In this document: one piece after another, positions 18,300 through 27,651 of the stretch
How positions within the stretch are numbered: position 1 is the stretch's first letter
Layout of the letters: each line of letters begins with the position of its first letter
Source: Deltaproteobacteria bacterium
GTDB lineage: Bacteria; Myxococcota; UBA727; VGSZ01
Direction: 5' to 3'
NCBI GenBank assembly: GCA_020850995.1
Contig: JADZDP010000191.1
Span: 1 to 38,390 of the forward strand
Length of the DNA: 38,390 nt
Notes under the pieces: model-generated
The model's input: the letters and a program-made list of their open reading frames with translations, nothing else
Told to the model about the DNA's origin: nothing
The model's database searches: none
Translations under genes and position numbers: made by a program

Positions 18300-18466
18300 G
18301 GGGACGCTCCGGGCGCAAAGCTACAGCGCCTCGTGCAGGCGCGCGTGCACCGTGCCCGCTCATGACGCGTGATGTCAGACACGGCCGGACATGACGCACA
18401 CAATCGCACACGCACCTTCACCGAAGCACATCTCCGGGCCGTCAACTCAGCTCCGGAGACCACACC

Positions 18467-20050
18467 ATGCCGTCCGTCCAGCTCACGCAGCAAGCCGCCG
18501 CCCTCTTGAAGGAAGTCCAGCGCAAGGTCGGGCTCTTCGAGCTCGGCGTCGATCAGACGCTGCAGACCGCGCAGACGAGCCAGGCGGACCCCACCAAGCC
18601 CCTGGGCGTCGAGGACGTCGAGAAGCTGCTCCTGCAGGCCATGCCGTCGCAGGCGGCCACGATCCAGAGCGCGTGCACCTTCGCGAAGGGCTACCACCCC
18701 GACAACAAGAACCCGCGCTTCCTCACGCAGATCCTCTCCCTGCGCATCGAGAAGGACCATGACTTCGGCGTGGGCAACCAGAGCCCACCGCCCCGGCAGC
18801 GTGACCCGCTGTACGCGAGCTTCACCATGGATCCCAAGGCCGACTTCATGCTGCTGTTCAACGCCCGCGACGTCGACGCCAAGGGCAACCCATTGCTGAT
18901 GAAGGTAGTGGTGCGCGACGGCGCCGACGTGGCCAAGCTCGACCTCGGCCGCTACCGCACCGCCACGGGCCAGATGCCCGACGTGGTCAAGGTGCCGAAG
19001 AACGCCACCTACGTGGAGACCAAGGACATCGACGAGGCGGAGTTCTCCTTTGGTGACCCCCTCAAGCAGGTGTCCGTGGCCGCATGCGGCACGCAGGAGC
19101 TGTCGTCGAGCGTGTGGGTGAGGCCAGAGAACCTCGACCGCTGGAACGCGTTCGGCCAGCGTTGGGACGGGCGCCAGTACGTCATCGACCCGAACGCGCG
19201 CATGCCTCAGCGCGACCGCGTCACCCAGGGCGAGCAGCTCGACACCACGCCAGTCAAGACCTTCGAGGAGCGCGTGCGCCTGGGCATGAAGGCGAAGGAC
19301 ACGCTGCCCGCCGACGCGTGGCTCGACACGCCCGGCGGCGCCGCGCAGGTGGACGTGTCGTTGGAGCTCGGCCGCGGCTTCATCTTCGAGCCCGGCGCCA
19401 CCTGCGAGGTGTCGTTCAACGGCATGAAGCTCTCGGGCGCCGTCGACAAGGGCGACGCGCAGCTGCTCGGCAACGAGGCCTCGTCGACGAGCGGCACCCC
19501 AGGCGGCAACGGCAGCCTGCGCTGGCTCTTGCAGCAGCAGGTGAGCTTCTCGGCGGGCGCGAACCCGAACGGCAACGACAAGAGCGCGAGCTCGAAGAGC
19601 GCGGTGGATCTCATCTACGGCGCCACCCGCGACAAGATCACGGTGGGCGCGGCCAAGCTGGCGCCGCTCGGCGACGTGACGCTCAAGGCCGGTGACCTGG
19701 CGGCCAACAAGATCTCGCTCACCGCCGAGCCCATCGCCGATCCCAACAACGACTCGGTCAAGGTGCAGCTCAAGCTCGACGACGCGTTCTTGGGCGGCGC
19801 CGACGGCGCCTCGGTCAAGGGCTGGAAGATGGCCGTGGGCTACACCGACGGCAACGGCGCGTGGGTGAGCGTGGGCGAGCGCGGCGTCAAGAGCGGCGCC
19901 TCCAAGGCCGAGGCCTTCAGCTTCGACGTCGACGACTTCGACGCGCTCCAGCAGGGCGACCGAAAGCTCGAGGTGCGCCTGTTCAACGCCGAGGGCGTAC
20001 CGGCGCAGCGTGTCATCCTGCCCTTTCGCGAGGTGAGCTGGGCCGACTGA
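18467..20050 (+). CDS. Large orphan protein with beta-rich C-terminus
   Basis: A 527-residue protein I do not recognise. The ATG at 18467 has GGAGA at 18455-18459. There is no signal peptide or membrane segment. Residues 1-70 are predicted helical (VQLTQQAAALLKEVQRKVG and similar), which recalls helper segments of non-classically secreted proteins. The rest is rich in beta-strand patterns and Asp/Lys. A segment near FEPGATCEVSFNGMKLSG and the C-terminal block from KISLTAEPIADP to ILPFREVSWAD look like two Ig-like or C2-like sandwich domains. Its gene is followed 89 bp later by putA, but no functional link is apparent. It could be a secreted or contact-associated protein; this is only inference. 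Confidence 0.8.
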   Translation: MPSVQLTQQAAALLKEVQRKVGLFELGVDQTLQTAQTSQADPTKPLGVEDVEKLLLQAMPSQAATIQSACTFAKGYHPDNKNPRFLTQILSLRIEKDHDFGVGNQSPPPRQRDPLYASFTMDPKADFMLLFNARDVDAKGNPLLMKVVVRDGADVAKLDLGRYRTATGQMPDVVKVPKNATYVETKDIDEAEFSFGDPLKQVSVAACGTQELSSSVWVRPENLDRWNAFGQRWDGRQYVIDPNARMPQRDRVTQGEQLDTTPVKTFEERVRLGMKAKDTLPADAWLDTPGGAAQVDVSLELGRGFIFEPGATCEVSFNGMKLSGAVDKGDAQLLGNEASSTSGTPGGNGSLRWLLQQQVSFSAGANPNGNDKSASSKSAVDLIYGATRDKITVGAAKLAPLGDVTLKAGDLAANKISLTAEPIADPNNDSVKVQLKLDDAFLGGADGASVKGWKMAVGYTDGNGAWVSVGERGVKSGASKAEAFSFDVDDFDALQQGDRKLEVRLFNAEGVPAQRVILPFREVSWAD

Positions 20051-20139
20051 CGAGGCTGGCGGGGGAGAGGGCAGCGCCGGCGCTGGCGCCCGCCAGCTGA
20101 CCTCTTGCGGGCCGCCGCGCCGAGTGCTCGGTTGCGCCC

Positions 20140-23106
20140 ATGGGCCAACTCGACGACGCGATCCTCAAGACCGGCACTGATCTCTGGCAGAAGATGCAGG
20201 GCGAGACCCCCGGCGTCTTCAACCCCGCCTACTGGGAGGGCGCCATCCTCGAGTGGGCCATGAAGGACCCTTCCTTCAAGGTCGACATGTTCCGCTTCGT
20301 CGACGTGTTCCCGACGCTGCAGTCGACCGATCAGGTGCGCGCCCACATCAAAGAGTACCTGCTCAAGGACGGCCGCGAGCTGCCCACGCTCATCTCGGCC
20401 GCGCTCAAGGCCGCCACCATCGGGCTCACCGCCGGCATGGCCTCGGCCACCATCCGAAAGCAGATCGAGGGCATGGCCGGCCGCTTCATCATCGGCGCCA
20501 ACGCCAAGGAGGCGCTCTCCGAGCTGAAGAAGCTGCACAAGGATGGCATCGCCTTCACCGTCGACCTGCTCGGCGAGGCCACCGTGTCGGAGCCCGAGGC
20601 CGACACCTACGCGCAGCGCTACCTCGATCTCATCGACAACCTGGCCGACGAGGTGAACAAGTGGCCGGGTGACGAGGTCATCGACAGGAACCACCTGGGC
20701 GCCATCCCGCGCACCAACGTCAGCCTCAAGATCTCGGCCATGTTCAGCCAGATCGATCCCGTGGACCGCAAGGGCTCGGTGGACGCGCTCAAGAAGCGTG
20801 TGCTGCCGCTCGCCTTGCGCGCCAAGCAGAAGAACGTGGCGCTCAACGTCGACCTCGAGCAGTGGGCCTACCACGACATCACCCTCGACCTGTTCGAGGA
20901 GCTGGCCACGCACCCCGAGCTCAAGGGCTACCCGCACCTCGCCGTGGTCGTGCAGGCGTACTTGAAGAGCGCGGTCAAAGACACCGAGCGCCTGCTGGCG
21001 CTCGCCAAGAGGCGCGGCGCGCCCTTGGGCGTGCGGCTCGTCAAGGGCGCCTATTGGGACTACGAGACCGTGCTGGCGCGGCAGCAGGGTTGGGAGTGCC
21101 CAGTGTTCTCGGAGAAGGCGCAGACGGATCGCACCTACGAGCAGATCACCGAGCTGCTGTTGGCGAACGTCGACAACGTCTGGCCGGCCTTCGCCAGCCA
21201 CAACCTGCGCTCGCTGACGCACGCGATGATGCAAGCGAAAGACAAGCGCGTTCCCGAGCGCGCCTACGAGATGCAGATGCTCTTCGGCATGGGCGAGCCC
21301 GAGCGGAAGATCTTCCGGCAGTCGGGCGCGCGCGTGCGCGTCTACGCGCCCGTGGGCGAGCTCTTGCCCGGCATGGCGTACCTCGTGCGGCGCCTCCTCG
21401 AGAACACCTCGAACCAGGGCTTCTTGCGCCTCTCGCACCACGATCACGTGGACCTCGCCAAGCTGATGGCCGCACCGGCGCCCACGGGCGCAGCGCCGAA
21501 GGAGCCGCGCACGCTCAAGCGCGGCGACCTCGCCTCGCCCTTCGCCAACTGCGCGCTGGCCGACTTCTCACGCGCCGACGCGAGGAACGCCTACGAGGCC
21601 GCGGTGGTGGCGGTGGCTGCGAAGCTGCCGGTGCGCGTGCCGGTGGTGGTCTCGGGCAAGGAGCAGCCGAGCGGGCGCACGCTGGTGCGCCCGTGCCCAA
21701 GCGACACCTCGAAGAAGGTCGCCGACGTGGCCCTGGCCACCGTGGAGCAGGTGGAGGCCGCTGTGGCCGGCGCCAAGGCCGCGTGGCCGGCGTGGCGCGA
21801 TCGCCCGCTCAGCGAGCGCGCAGCGCTCCTCGAGAAGCTGGCCGACGCCATGGAAGCGGACCGCTGGAACATGGCGGCGCTGCAGTCCCTCGAGGTGGGC
21901 AAGCCGTGGAAGGAGGCCGACGGCGACGTGGCCGAGGCCATCGACTTCTGCCGCTACTACGCGCGCCAAGCGCTCCTCGAGCTGGCGCCGAAGAAGCAGG
22001 GCAGCGTGTGGGCCGAAGACAACGTGCTCTCCTACGAGGGGCGCGGCGTCTGCGTGGTCATCGCTCCCTGGAATTTCCCGCTCGCCATCCTGTGCGGCAT
22101 GGCGACGGCGGCGCTAGTGGCCGGCAATACCGTCATCATGAAGCCCGCCGAGCAGTCGAGCGCGGTGGCCTACGGCTTGTTCGAGAAGATGAAGGCCGTC
22201 GGCTTCCCGCTCGAAGCCGTACAGTTCTTGCCCGGCATCGGCGAGGACATCGGCCCCGCGCTGGTCGAGCACAAGGACGTGGCGCAGATCGCGTTCACCG
22301 GCAGCAAGGGTGTGGGCCTGCAGATCGTGGAGCGCGCGCATGTCACCAAGCCGGGCCAGGCGCAGGTCAAGCGCGTGGTGTGCGAGATGGGCGGCAAGAA
22401 CGCCATCATCGTCGACGACGACGCCGACCTCGACGAGTCGGTGCACGGCGTCATCAAGAGCGCGTTTGGCTTCGCGGGCCAGAAGTGCTCGGCCTGCTCG
22501 CGCGTCGTGGTGGTCGAGGGCGTGTACGCGGCGTTCGTGGAGCGCCTCACGGCCGCTGCCGGCAGCATCACCGCCGGCGCCGGTCACAGCGCGGGCACCT
22601 TCCTGCCCCCCGTCGTCGACGACGACGCGCACAAGCGCTTGCTCGGCGTCATCGCCAACCCGGGCGCGGGCGCCGAGCAGCTCTACGTGGGCACCGCACC
22701 CGCGGGCGGCTACTTCGTGCCGCCGGCCATCTTCGCCGTGCAGGATCGCAACCACGCGCTCATGCAGCGCGAGCTGTTTGGGCCCGTGCTCGCGGTCCAT
22801 CGCGTCAAGAGCTTCGACGAGGCCCTCGAGGTGGCAGTGTCGACGGAGATGGCGCTCACGGGAGCGGTGTTCTCGCGCAGCCCGGCGCATTTGGAAGAGG
22901 CGCGTCGGCGCTTTCGCGTGGGCAACCTCTACCTGAACCGCGGCAGCACCGGCGCGCTCGTCGACCGGCAGCCCTTCGGCGGCTTCGGCATGAGCGGTAT
23001 TGGCACCAAGGCGGGCGGGCCCGGCTACCTGCAGCTCTTCGCCGATCCGCGCGTCGTCACCGAGAACATGATGCGGCGCGGCTTCACGCCCGACCTCGAG
23101 AGCTGA
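20140..23106 (+). CDS. putA: Bifunctional proline dehydrogenase / L-glutamate-gamma-semialdehyde dehydrogenase
   Basis: A 988-residue short-type PutA that oxidises proline to glutamate in two steps, feeding electrons to FAD/quinone and NAD. The proline dehydrogenase barrel (about 60-450) has FTVDLLGEA, NVSLKISAM, VNVDLEQW-like NVDLEQWAYHD, VRLVKGAYWDYE, FASHN and the RVYAPVGELLPGMAYLVRRLLEN-type closing segment. The aldehyde dehydrogenase domain (about 490-980) has APWNFPLAI, catalytic Glu749 in CEMGGKN and catalytic Cys783 in GQKCSAC, 34 residues apart as expected, and the PFGGFGMSGIG end motif. There is no N-terminal ribbon-helix-helix DNA-binding domain, so it is not autoregulatory in the way of E. 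coli PutA. No strong ribosome-binding site is visible. Confidence 0.96.
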   Translation: MGQLDDAILKTGTDLWQKMQGETPGVFNPAYWEGAILEWAMKDPSFKVDMFRFVDVFPTLQSTDQVRAHIKEYLLKDGRELPTLISAALKAATIGLTAGMASATIRKQIEGMAGRFIIGANAKEALSELKKLHKDGIAFTVDLLGEATVSEPEADTYAQRYLDLIDNLADEVNKWPGDEVIDRNHLGAIPRTNVSLKISAMFSQIDPVDRKGSVDALKKRVLPLALRAKQKNVALNVDLEQWAYHDITLDLFEELATHPELKGYPHLAVVVQAYLKSAVKDTERLLALAKRRGAPLGVRLVKGAYWDYETVLARQQGWECPVFSEKAQTDRTYEQITELLLANVDNVWPAFASHNLRSLTHAMMQAKDKRVPERAYEMQMLFGMGEPERKIFRQSGARVRVYAPVGELLPGMAYLVRRLLENTSNQGFLRLSHHDHVDLAKLMAAPAPTGAAPKEPRTLKRGDLASPFANCALADFSRADARNAYEAAVVAVAAKLPVRVPVVVSGKEQPSGRTLVRPCPSDTSKKVADVALATVEQVEAAVAGAKAAWPAWRDRPLSERAALLEKLADAMEADRWNMAALQSLEVGKPWKEADGDVAEAIDFCRYYARQALLELAPKKQGSVWAEDNVLSYEGRGVCVVIAPWNFPLAILCGMATAALVAGNTVIMKPAEQSSAVAYGLFEKMKAVGFPLEAVQFLPGIGEDIGPALVEHKDVAQIAFTGSKGVGLQIVERAHVTKPGQAQVKRVVCEMGGKNAIIVDDDADLDESVHGVIKSAFGFAGQKCSACSRVVVVEGVYAAFVERLTAAAGSITAGAGHSAGTFLPPVVDDDAHKRLLGVIANPGAGAEQLYVGTAPAGGYFVPPAIFAVQDRNHALMQRELFGPVLAVHRVKSFDEALEVAVSTEMALTGAVFSRSPAHLEEARRRFRVGNLYLNRGSTGALVDRQPFGGFGMSGIGTKAGGPGYLQLFADPRVVTENMMRRGFTPDLES

Positions 23107-23137
23107 CCAAGGGGCGTGCGCAGGTGCGCCGCCGCGC

Positions 23138-24553
23138 TCAAGGCTCCGAGCACGTCGCCACGCTGTAGATGCACGCGTGGATGAGCCCGCCGCCGCCGCC
23201 GCCGCCGCCGGCACCGCCTTCCGCGGACTGCTCGTCTAGGCCGCCGGCCCCGCTGGTACCCGTTGGGCCACCATTGCCGCCGCGCGTAGCCGAGCTGCTC
23301 GCCCCACCGTTGCCACCGGGCGCGATCAGCGTGCCCAGCGCGGTGTCGAAGACCCGCGCCTCGAGGAGGATGGCGCCGCCGCCACCGCCGCCGCCACCGC
23401 CATTGTTGGCGCCGGCAGCGGCGGTGGTGCCCATCCCGCCCGCCGCCGTGATGGTGCCGGTGATGCGGATGATGCCGCTGGCAGAGAGCTGCAGCGCACC
23501 ACCGCCGGCGCCGCCGCTGGCAGGTAGCCAACCTCCGTCGGCGCCACCGGCGCCGCCGGAGCAGCCACCCCGCAGAGCACCCGCGCGGAGCACGTCGGCG
23601 CCCTCCAGCCATGAGAAGCCGCCCTCTCCGCCGTCCGTGCTCATACCCACGTCACCACCGTCGCCACCTTTGCCGACCAGCGCGCCGCCGCCGCCGCCGC
23701 TGCAGCTACTGCTCGACGCGTCCTTCATGCCGCTCTTGCCGAAGCCATTCGGCGGGCAACCGGCCTCGGCGCCAGGACCGGGCTGGTGCAACGCAGCCGC
23801 CACCGAGATGTTCCCGTCGATGATGGCGTGGCCGTGCACGAGGAACACCGGCACGCGGCTCCCCTGGAAGCGCAGCGTGGCGCCAGCGTCGACGCGCAGG
23901 GTGCCCGTGTCGACCACCCACAATCCCGCCGCGCTCGCCTGGTCGAACAAGCGCGGCGTCACCGACGTCCCGCAGACGGTGGTGGAGACTCCCGAGTCGG
24001 TGGAGACGAGGGCGTCGCCCGTGCAATGCACGCTCGGCGCCGCAGAGCCAGGACTGACGTGCGCGGCGCCCGTGGGAGCGAGCGGCCAACACACGAAGCT
24101 GCCCATATCCAATCCGCAGCTGTGCCCGACCTCGATGCTGCAGTCGATGGCGCAGCCGTCGTAGGCCACGCCGGGTCCAACATCGCACTGCTCCGGTCCC
24201 TCGGTCGCGCCGTCGCCGCACACGGGCTCGCCCTCGCCCTCGCCCTCGCCCTCGCCCTCGCCCTCGCCCTCGCCTTCGCCCTCGCCTTCGCCCTCGCCCT
24301 CACCCTCGCCCTCACCCTCACCCTCGCCCTCACCCTCGCCCTCGCCCTCGCCCTCGCCGTCACCCTCACCCTCACCCTCACCTTCGCCCTCGCCCTCGCC
24401 CTCGCCCGGGCCCGCGTCCAGGAGCAGGCAGCGGCCCTCGAGGCAGCGCGTCATCCCCGGGCACTCTGCGTCCGACACGCAGGGCTCGAGGGTCACGCTG
24501 CACGCCAAGCTGAGCGACACGGCGAGCAGGGCAGCGGAGAGGCGCGCGAGCAT
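23138..24553 (-). CDS. Stalked surface protein: Cys-rich head, (GE)n linker, Cys repeat and Gly-rich domain (protein 2)
   Basis: A 471-residue exported protein, architectural twin of the one at 13440-14978. The signal peptide (MLARLSAALLAVSLSLAC) ends at Cys18, possibly lipidated. A short Cys-rich head (CVSDAECPGMTRCLEGRC) is followed by about 30 Gly-Glu dipeptides with one Gly-Asp, then CGDGATEGPEQCD...DGCAIDC...GHSCG, a good DUF4215/TIGR02232-like Cys repeat. A beta-rich segment (VHCTGDALVST, TTVCG) and a long Gly/Ala-rich domain follow, in the same order as in protein 1. Start choice: ATG at 24553; an ATG 15 nt upstream is possible. The frame stays open further upstream but without signal-peptide character. 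Function unknown. It is divergent from fhs. Confidence 0.85.
   Translation of the reverse strand: MLARLSAALLAVSLSLACSVTLEPCVSDAECPGMTRCLEGRCLLLDAGPGEGEGEGEGEGEGEGDGEGEGEGEGEGEGEGEGEGEGEGEGEGEGEGEGEGEGEGEGEGEPVCGDGATEGPEQCDVGPGVAYDGCAIDCSIEVGHSCGLDMGSFVCWPLAPTGAAHVSPGSAAPSVHCTGDALVSTDSGVSTTVCGTSVTPRLFDQASAAGLWVVDTGTLRVDAGATLRFQGSRVPVFLVHGHAIIDGNISVAAALHQPGPGAEAGCPPNGFGKSGMKDASSSSCSGGGGGALVGKGGDGGDVGMSTDGGEGGFSWLEGADVLRAGALRGGCSGGAGGADGGWLPASGGAGGGALQLSASGIIRITGTITAAGGMGTTAAAGANNGGGGGGGGGAILLEARVFDTALGTLIAPGGNGGASSSATRGGNGGPTGTSGAGGLDEQSAEGGAGGGGGGGGLIHACIYSVATCSEP
24229..24408. repeat. Hexanucleotide microsatellite coding for (Gly-Glu)n, copy 2
   Basis: About 30 tandem 6-bp units; on the coding strand most are GGCGAG with GGTGAG and GGCGAA variants, encoding Gly-Glu, with one GGTGAC (Gly-Asp). 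This tract is more homogeneous (mostly GGCGAG) than the tract at 14594-14766, which suggests more recent expansion or homogenisation. Confidence 0.9.
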
Positions 24554-24671
24554 GCCGCATGATGCCATGCCGACGACCGCGAGCAGGCACGCTCGCCTTC
24601 GGGGGCCGAGGTGGCGCACGGCGTCATCGGGCTGGGTCGGAGCGCTCCGTGGCACGTGCTATGCGGCCCCC

Positions 24672-26303
24672 ATGCTCTCCGATCCCATCACCCTCGCGCG
24701 CGAGCTCGGCGTCCCCGACAGCGCCGTCGAGCCGCGCGGCCGCGGCATCATCAAGGTCGATTCCGCACTGGTCGACGCACCACCCAAAGGACGCGTGGTG
24801 CTGGTCACCGCCATGACCCCCACGCCCGCGGGCGAAGGGAAGACCACCACCACCATCGGCCTGGTCGACGGCCTGCGTCGACGAGGCGTGCGCGCCGTGG
24901 GCGCGCTGCGCGAGCCGAGCCTCGGGCCGCTCTTTGGGCGTAAGGGCGGCGCCGTGGGCGGCGGCAAGAGCCGCGTGGAGCCCGCCGACTGCATCAACCT
25001 GCACTTCACGGGCGACATCCACGCCGTCACCTCGGCGCACAACCTCTTGGCCGCCATCGTCGACAACCACCTGTTCCACGAGCTGTCGCCGCGCATCGCC
25101 AAAGTGACCTGGGGCCGCGTGCTCGACATGAACGACCGCCACCTGCGCACGGTGGAGGTGGGCTTCTCGGCCAAGAGGCCGTACCGCTCGCGCTTCGACA
25201 TCACCGCCGCGTCCGAGGTGATGGCGGTGTTGTGCCTGTCGTCGTCGGTCGAGGATCTGCGCGCGCGCCTCGATCGCATCGTGGTGGGTGTGGATGAGCA
25301 GGGTCATGGCATCACCGCGAAGGACGTGGGCGCATCGGGCGCCATGGCCGCCATCCTGCTCGACGCCACGCGGCCGAACCTGGTGTCGACCCTCGAGGGA
25401 TCGCCCGTGTTCATCCACGGCGGCCCCTTCGCCAACGTCGCGCAGGGGACCTCGACGCTGCTGCAAACGAACCTGGCGCGCCGCCTGGCCGACGTCGTCG
25501 TCACCGAGGCCGGCTTCGCGTTCGACTTGGGCGGCTTCAAGTTCCTCGACCTCAAGTGCCGCGCGGGCGGCTTTCGCCCCGCCGCCGTGGTGCTGGTGGT
25601 GACGGTGCGCGCGCTGCGCTTCCATGGCGGCAACGCCGACTTCACCAAGCCCGATGCGGCGGCGGTGACGCGCGGCCTCGACAACATCGCCGCGCACGTG
25701 GAGAGCATGGGGCGCCTCGGCCTGCCAAAGCCGATCCTGGCCATCAACCGCTTCCCCGACGACGCGGCCGACGAGCTCGGCGCTATCCACGATCGCGCCC
25801 GCGCGCTCGACGTGCTCGCCGTGGATGGCAGCTACTTCGCCGACGGCGCCGAGGGCGCGCTGGCCCTGGCCGACGCACTCACCGCCACCTTGGCCGGCCA
25901 TCGCACCGACAGCCCCGACTATCGCGCGCCCTACGAGCTCGCCGACTCCATCCCCACCAAGATCGAGAAGATCGCGACCACCGTGCTCGGCGCGCGCGGC
26001 GCCACGCTCGCACCGGCAGCGCAAGATGAGCTGCGCGTCATCGAGCGCATGGGCCTGCCGCACCTGCCCGTGTGCCTGGCCAAGACACACCTCTCCATCA
26101 GCGACGACGAGCACAAGAAGGGCCGACCGGCCCCGTACGACCTCACGGTCACCAGCCTGCGCGTGGCCGCGGGCGCCGGCTTCATCGTGGCGCTGTGCGG
26201 GCCCATCCTGACCATGCCCGGCCTGCCCAAGGAGCCGGCGGCGGCGCGCATCGACATCGAGCGCGCCACCGACGGTCGCTGGCGCGTGCGCGGGCTCGCG
26301 TGA
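24672..26303 (+). CDS. fhs: Formate-tetrahydrofolate ligase
   Basis: A 543-residue enzyme that makes 10-formyl-tetrahydrofolate from formate, THF and ATP, supplying one-carbon units. The ATP-binding loop PTPAGEGKTT is at residues 50-59; further family motifs are REPSLGPLFGRKGGAVGGG, NLHFTGDIHAVTSAHNLL, DMNDRHLR, the GGPFANVAQG loop, EAGFAFDLGG and the C-terminal LCGPILTMPGLPKEPAA. Length is near the usual ~556, with a slightly short N-terminus. The start is the ATG at 24672; upstream in-frame codons run over the divergent gene's promoter. No folD or other C1 genes are nearby, so it stands alone here. It converges on the DUF58 gene with 7 bp between. Confidence 0.96.
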   Translation: MLSDPITLARELGVPDSAVEPRGRGIIKVDSALVDAPPKGRVVLVTAMTPTPAGEGKTTTTIGLVDGLRRRGVRAVGALREPSLGPLFGRKGGAVGGGKSRVEPADCINLHFTGDIHAVTSAHNLLAAIVDNHLFHELSPRIAKVTWGRVLDMNDRHLRTVEVGFSAKRPYRSRFDITAASEVMAVLCLSSSVEDLRARLDRIVVGVDEQGHGITAKDVGASGAMAAILLDATRPNLVSTLEGSPVFIHGGPFANVAQGTSTLLQTNLARRLADVVVTEAGFAFDLGGFKFLDLKCRAGGFRPAAVVLVVTVRALRFHGGNADFTKPDAAAVTRGLDNIAAHVESMGRLGLPKPILAINRFPDDAADELGAIHDRARALDVLAVDGSYFADGAEGALALADALTATLAGHRTDSPDYRAPYELADSIPTKIEKIATTVLGARGATLAPAAQDELRVIERMGLPHLPVCLAKTHLSISDDEHKKGRPAPYDLTVTSLRVAAGAGFIVALCGPILTMPGLPKEPAAARIDIERATDGRWRVRGLA

Positions 26304-26310
26304 CGAAGGG

Positions 26311-27645
26311 CTACAGGCGGCCCTGCGCCTTGAGCGTGGCGTAGGTCTCCACCGCCAGCGCGGCGGCGCGCGGCGCAATGGCGTCGACCACCACGGCGCC
26401 CGCCGCCTCGAGGGCGGCCAGGCCCCGTCGACGATGCGCGAGCAGGCCCGCGGCCGCCTGCGGCAACAGGCGCTCGGCCTTGGTGTCGCCCTGCGCCGGC
26501 GCGCGCGCCAGGCGCGGCAGCGCGGCGTCGGCCAGCGCCACCACCACCGGCAGGTGTCGTCGGCGCAGCATGGCCACGGCGCCGGCCAGGCCGCGCACGC
26601 TCGGTTCGTCGAGGACGTCGGTGACCACGCACACCATGGCGCGGCGCTTCTGGCGCGCCACCAAGAAACGCGCGAGCGCGCCGTAGTCGGCCTCCTCGGC
26701 GAGCGCGCGCACCTGGCGGCTGGTGTCGGCGATGCGCCCGAGCGCGCCACGGCCGGTGGCTGGCGGCGCCCACGCGAGCACGTCGCCGGCGAAGCACGCG
26801 AAGGCCACGCGGTCGCCGCGGGCGAGCCCGGCCGCCGCCAGCGTCAGGGCCGCGGTGACCGCGACGTCGAAGCGCGGTTCGCCGCCGTCGATCACCTCAT
26901 GAACGCCGGTGAGGTGACGGCCCGCGTCGAGCGCTACCACGATGTCCTGGCGCGTCTCGGGCTTGAGCTTCTTGACGATGAGCTGTCCGCGACGGGCCGA
27001 CTGCTTCCACTCGACGAGGCGAGGGTCGTCGCCGCGCTGATACTCGCGCAAGGAGTCGAGCTCGCGGCCCTCGCGCAGCAGGCGCCGGCGGCTGCCCGCC
27101 TCGGCGTCGCGCCCGCGCAGGAGGCGCTCGGCGCGCGCGCCGATGCGCGCCAGGTCGGGCAGCACCTCGATGTCGAGCTGGAGCGGCAAGCGCGCGCGGC
27201 GCCGCACCAAGCCGAGCGGCCCCCTGGTGCGCACGGCGACGCGGCCGAGGCGGTGCGCGCCGCGGCGGACGAAGGTCACGGTGGTGGTCAGGCGCGTCGA
27301 CGACGAGGGTGGCAGCGTGATGCTGTGCGTGGGCTGATGCTCTGCGCCGGCGGCGAGCGCACCCTCCGGCAGGCTGTCGACGATCTGCACTTCGACGCTG
27401 CTGGTACTGTCGACCGCAAGTGCCAGCTCGCAGGGCCGCCCCTCGACGATGTGCGCGGGCACGAGGCGCTGCACGGTCAGGCGTCGCGGTGAGCCGGCCA
27501 AGAGCTGATCCGCCAGCACTGCCGCGAGCGCGCCGGCGAGCACGAAGGGCGCCGCATCACCGAGGGGCGGCGCCACCAGCCCGAGCGCGCCGACGGCCGC
27601 CACCAGCACCAAGAGCCATAGGGTGCGCTCGGTGGGCTCGATCAT
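26311..27645 (-). CDS. DUF58 domain protein (last gene of the MoxR operon)
   Basis: A 444-residue protein with two N-terminal TM helices (about 8-50), a beta-rich middle domain and the DUF58 signature LREYQRGDDPRLVEWKQSARRGQLIVK (here about residues 199-225, read in two overlapping parts), followed by a von Willebrand A-like domain with VVALDAGRH in place of the full DxSxS metal motif. DUF58 proteins are standard partners of MoxR ATPases in envelope or stress functions. The gene follows MoxR by 6 bp. The MIDAS-like motif is degenerate (DAGRH), so metal-dependent binding is uncertain. Confidence 0.92.
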   Translation of the reverse strand: MIEPTERTLWLLVLVAAVGALGLVAPPLGDAAPFVLAGALAAVLADQLLAGSPRRLTVQRLVPAHIVEGRPCELALAVDSTSSVEVQIVDSLPEGALAAGAEHQPTHSITLPPSSSTRLTTTVTFVRRGAHRLGRVAVRTRGPLGLVRRRARLPLQLDIEVLPDLARIGARAERLLRGRDAEAGSRRRLLREGRELDSLREYQRGDDPRLVEWKQSARRGQLIVKKLKPETRQDIVVALDAGRHLTGVHEVIDGGEPRFDVAVTAALTLAAAGLARGDRVAFACFAGDVLAWAPPATGRGALGRIADTSRQVRALAEEADYGALARFLVARQKRRAMVCVVTDVLDEPSVRGLAGAVAMLRRRHLPVVVALADAALPRLARAPAQGDTKAERLLPQAAAGLLAHRRRGLAALEAAGAVVVDAIAPRAAALAVETYATLKAQGRL

Positions 27646-27651
27646 CGGCGC

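Noticed and set aside
24229..24408. CRISPR-like or other interspersed repeat
   Set aside because: The repeat unit is 6 bp with no spacers and lies inside a coding frame.
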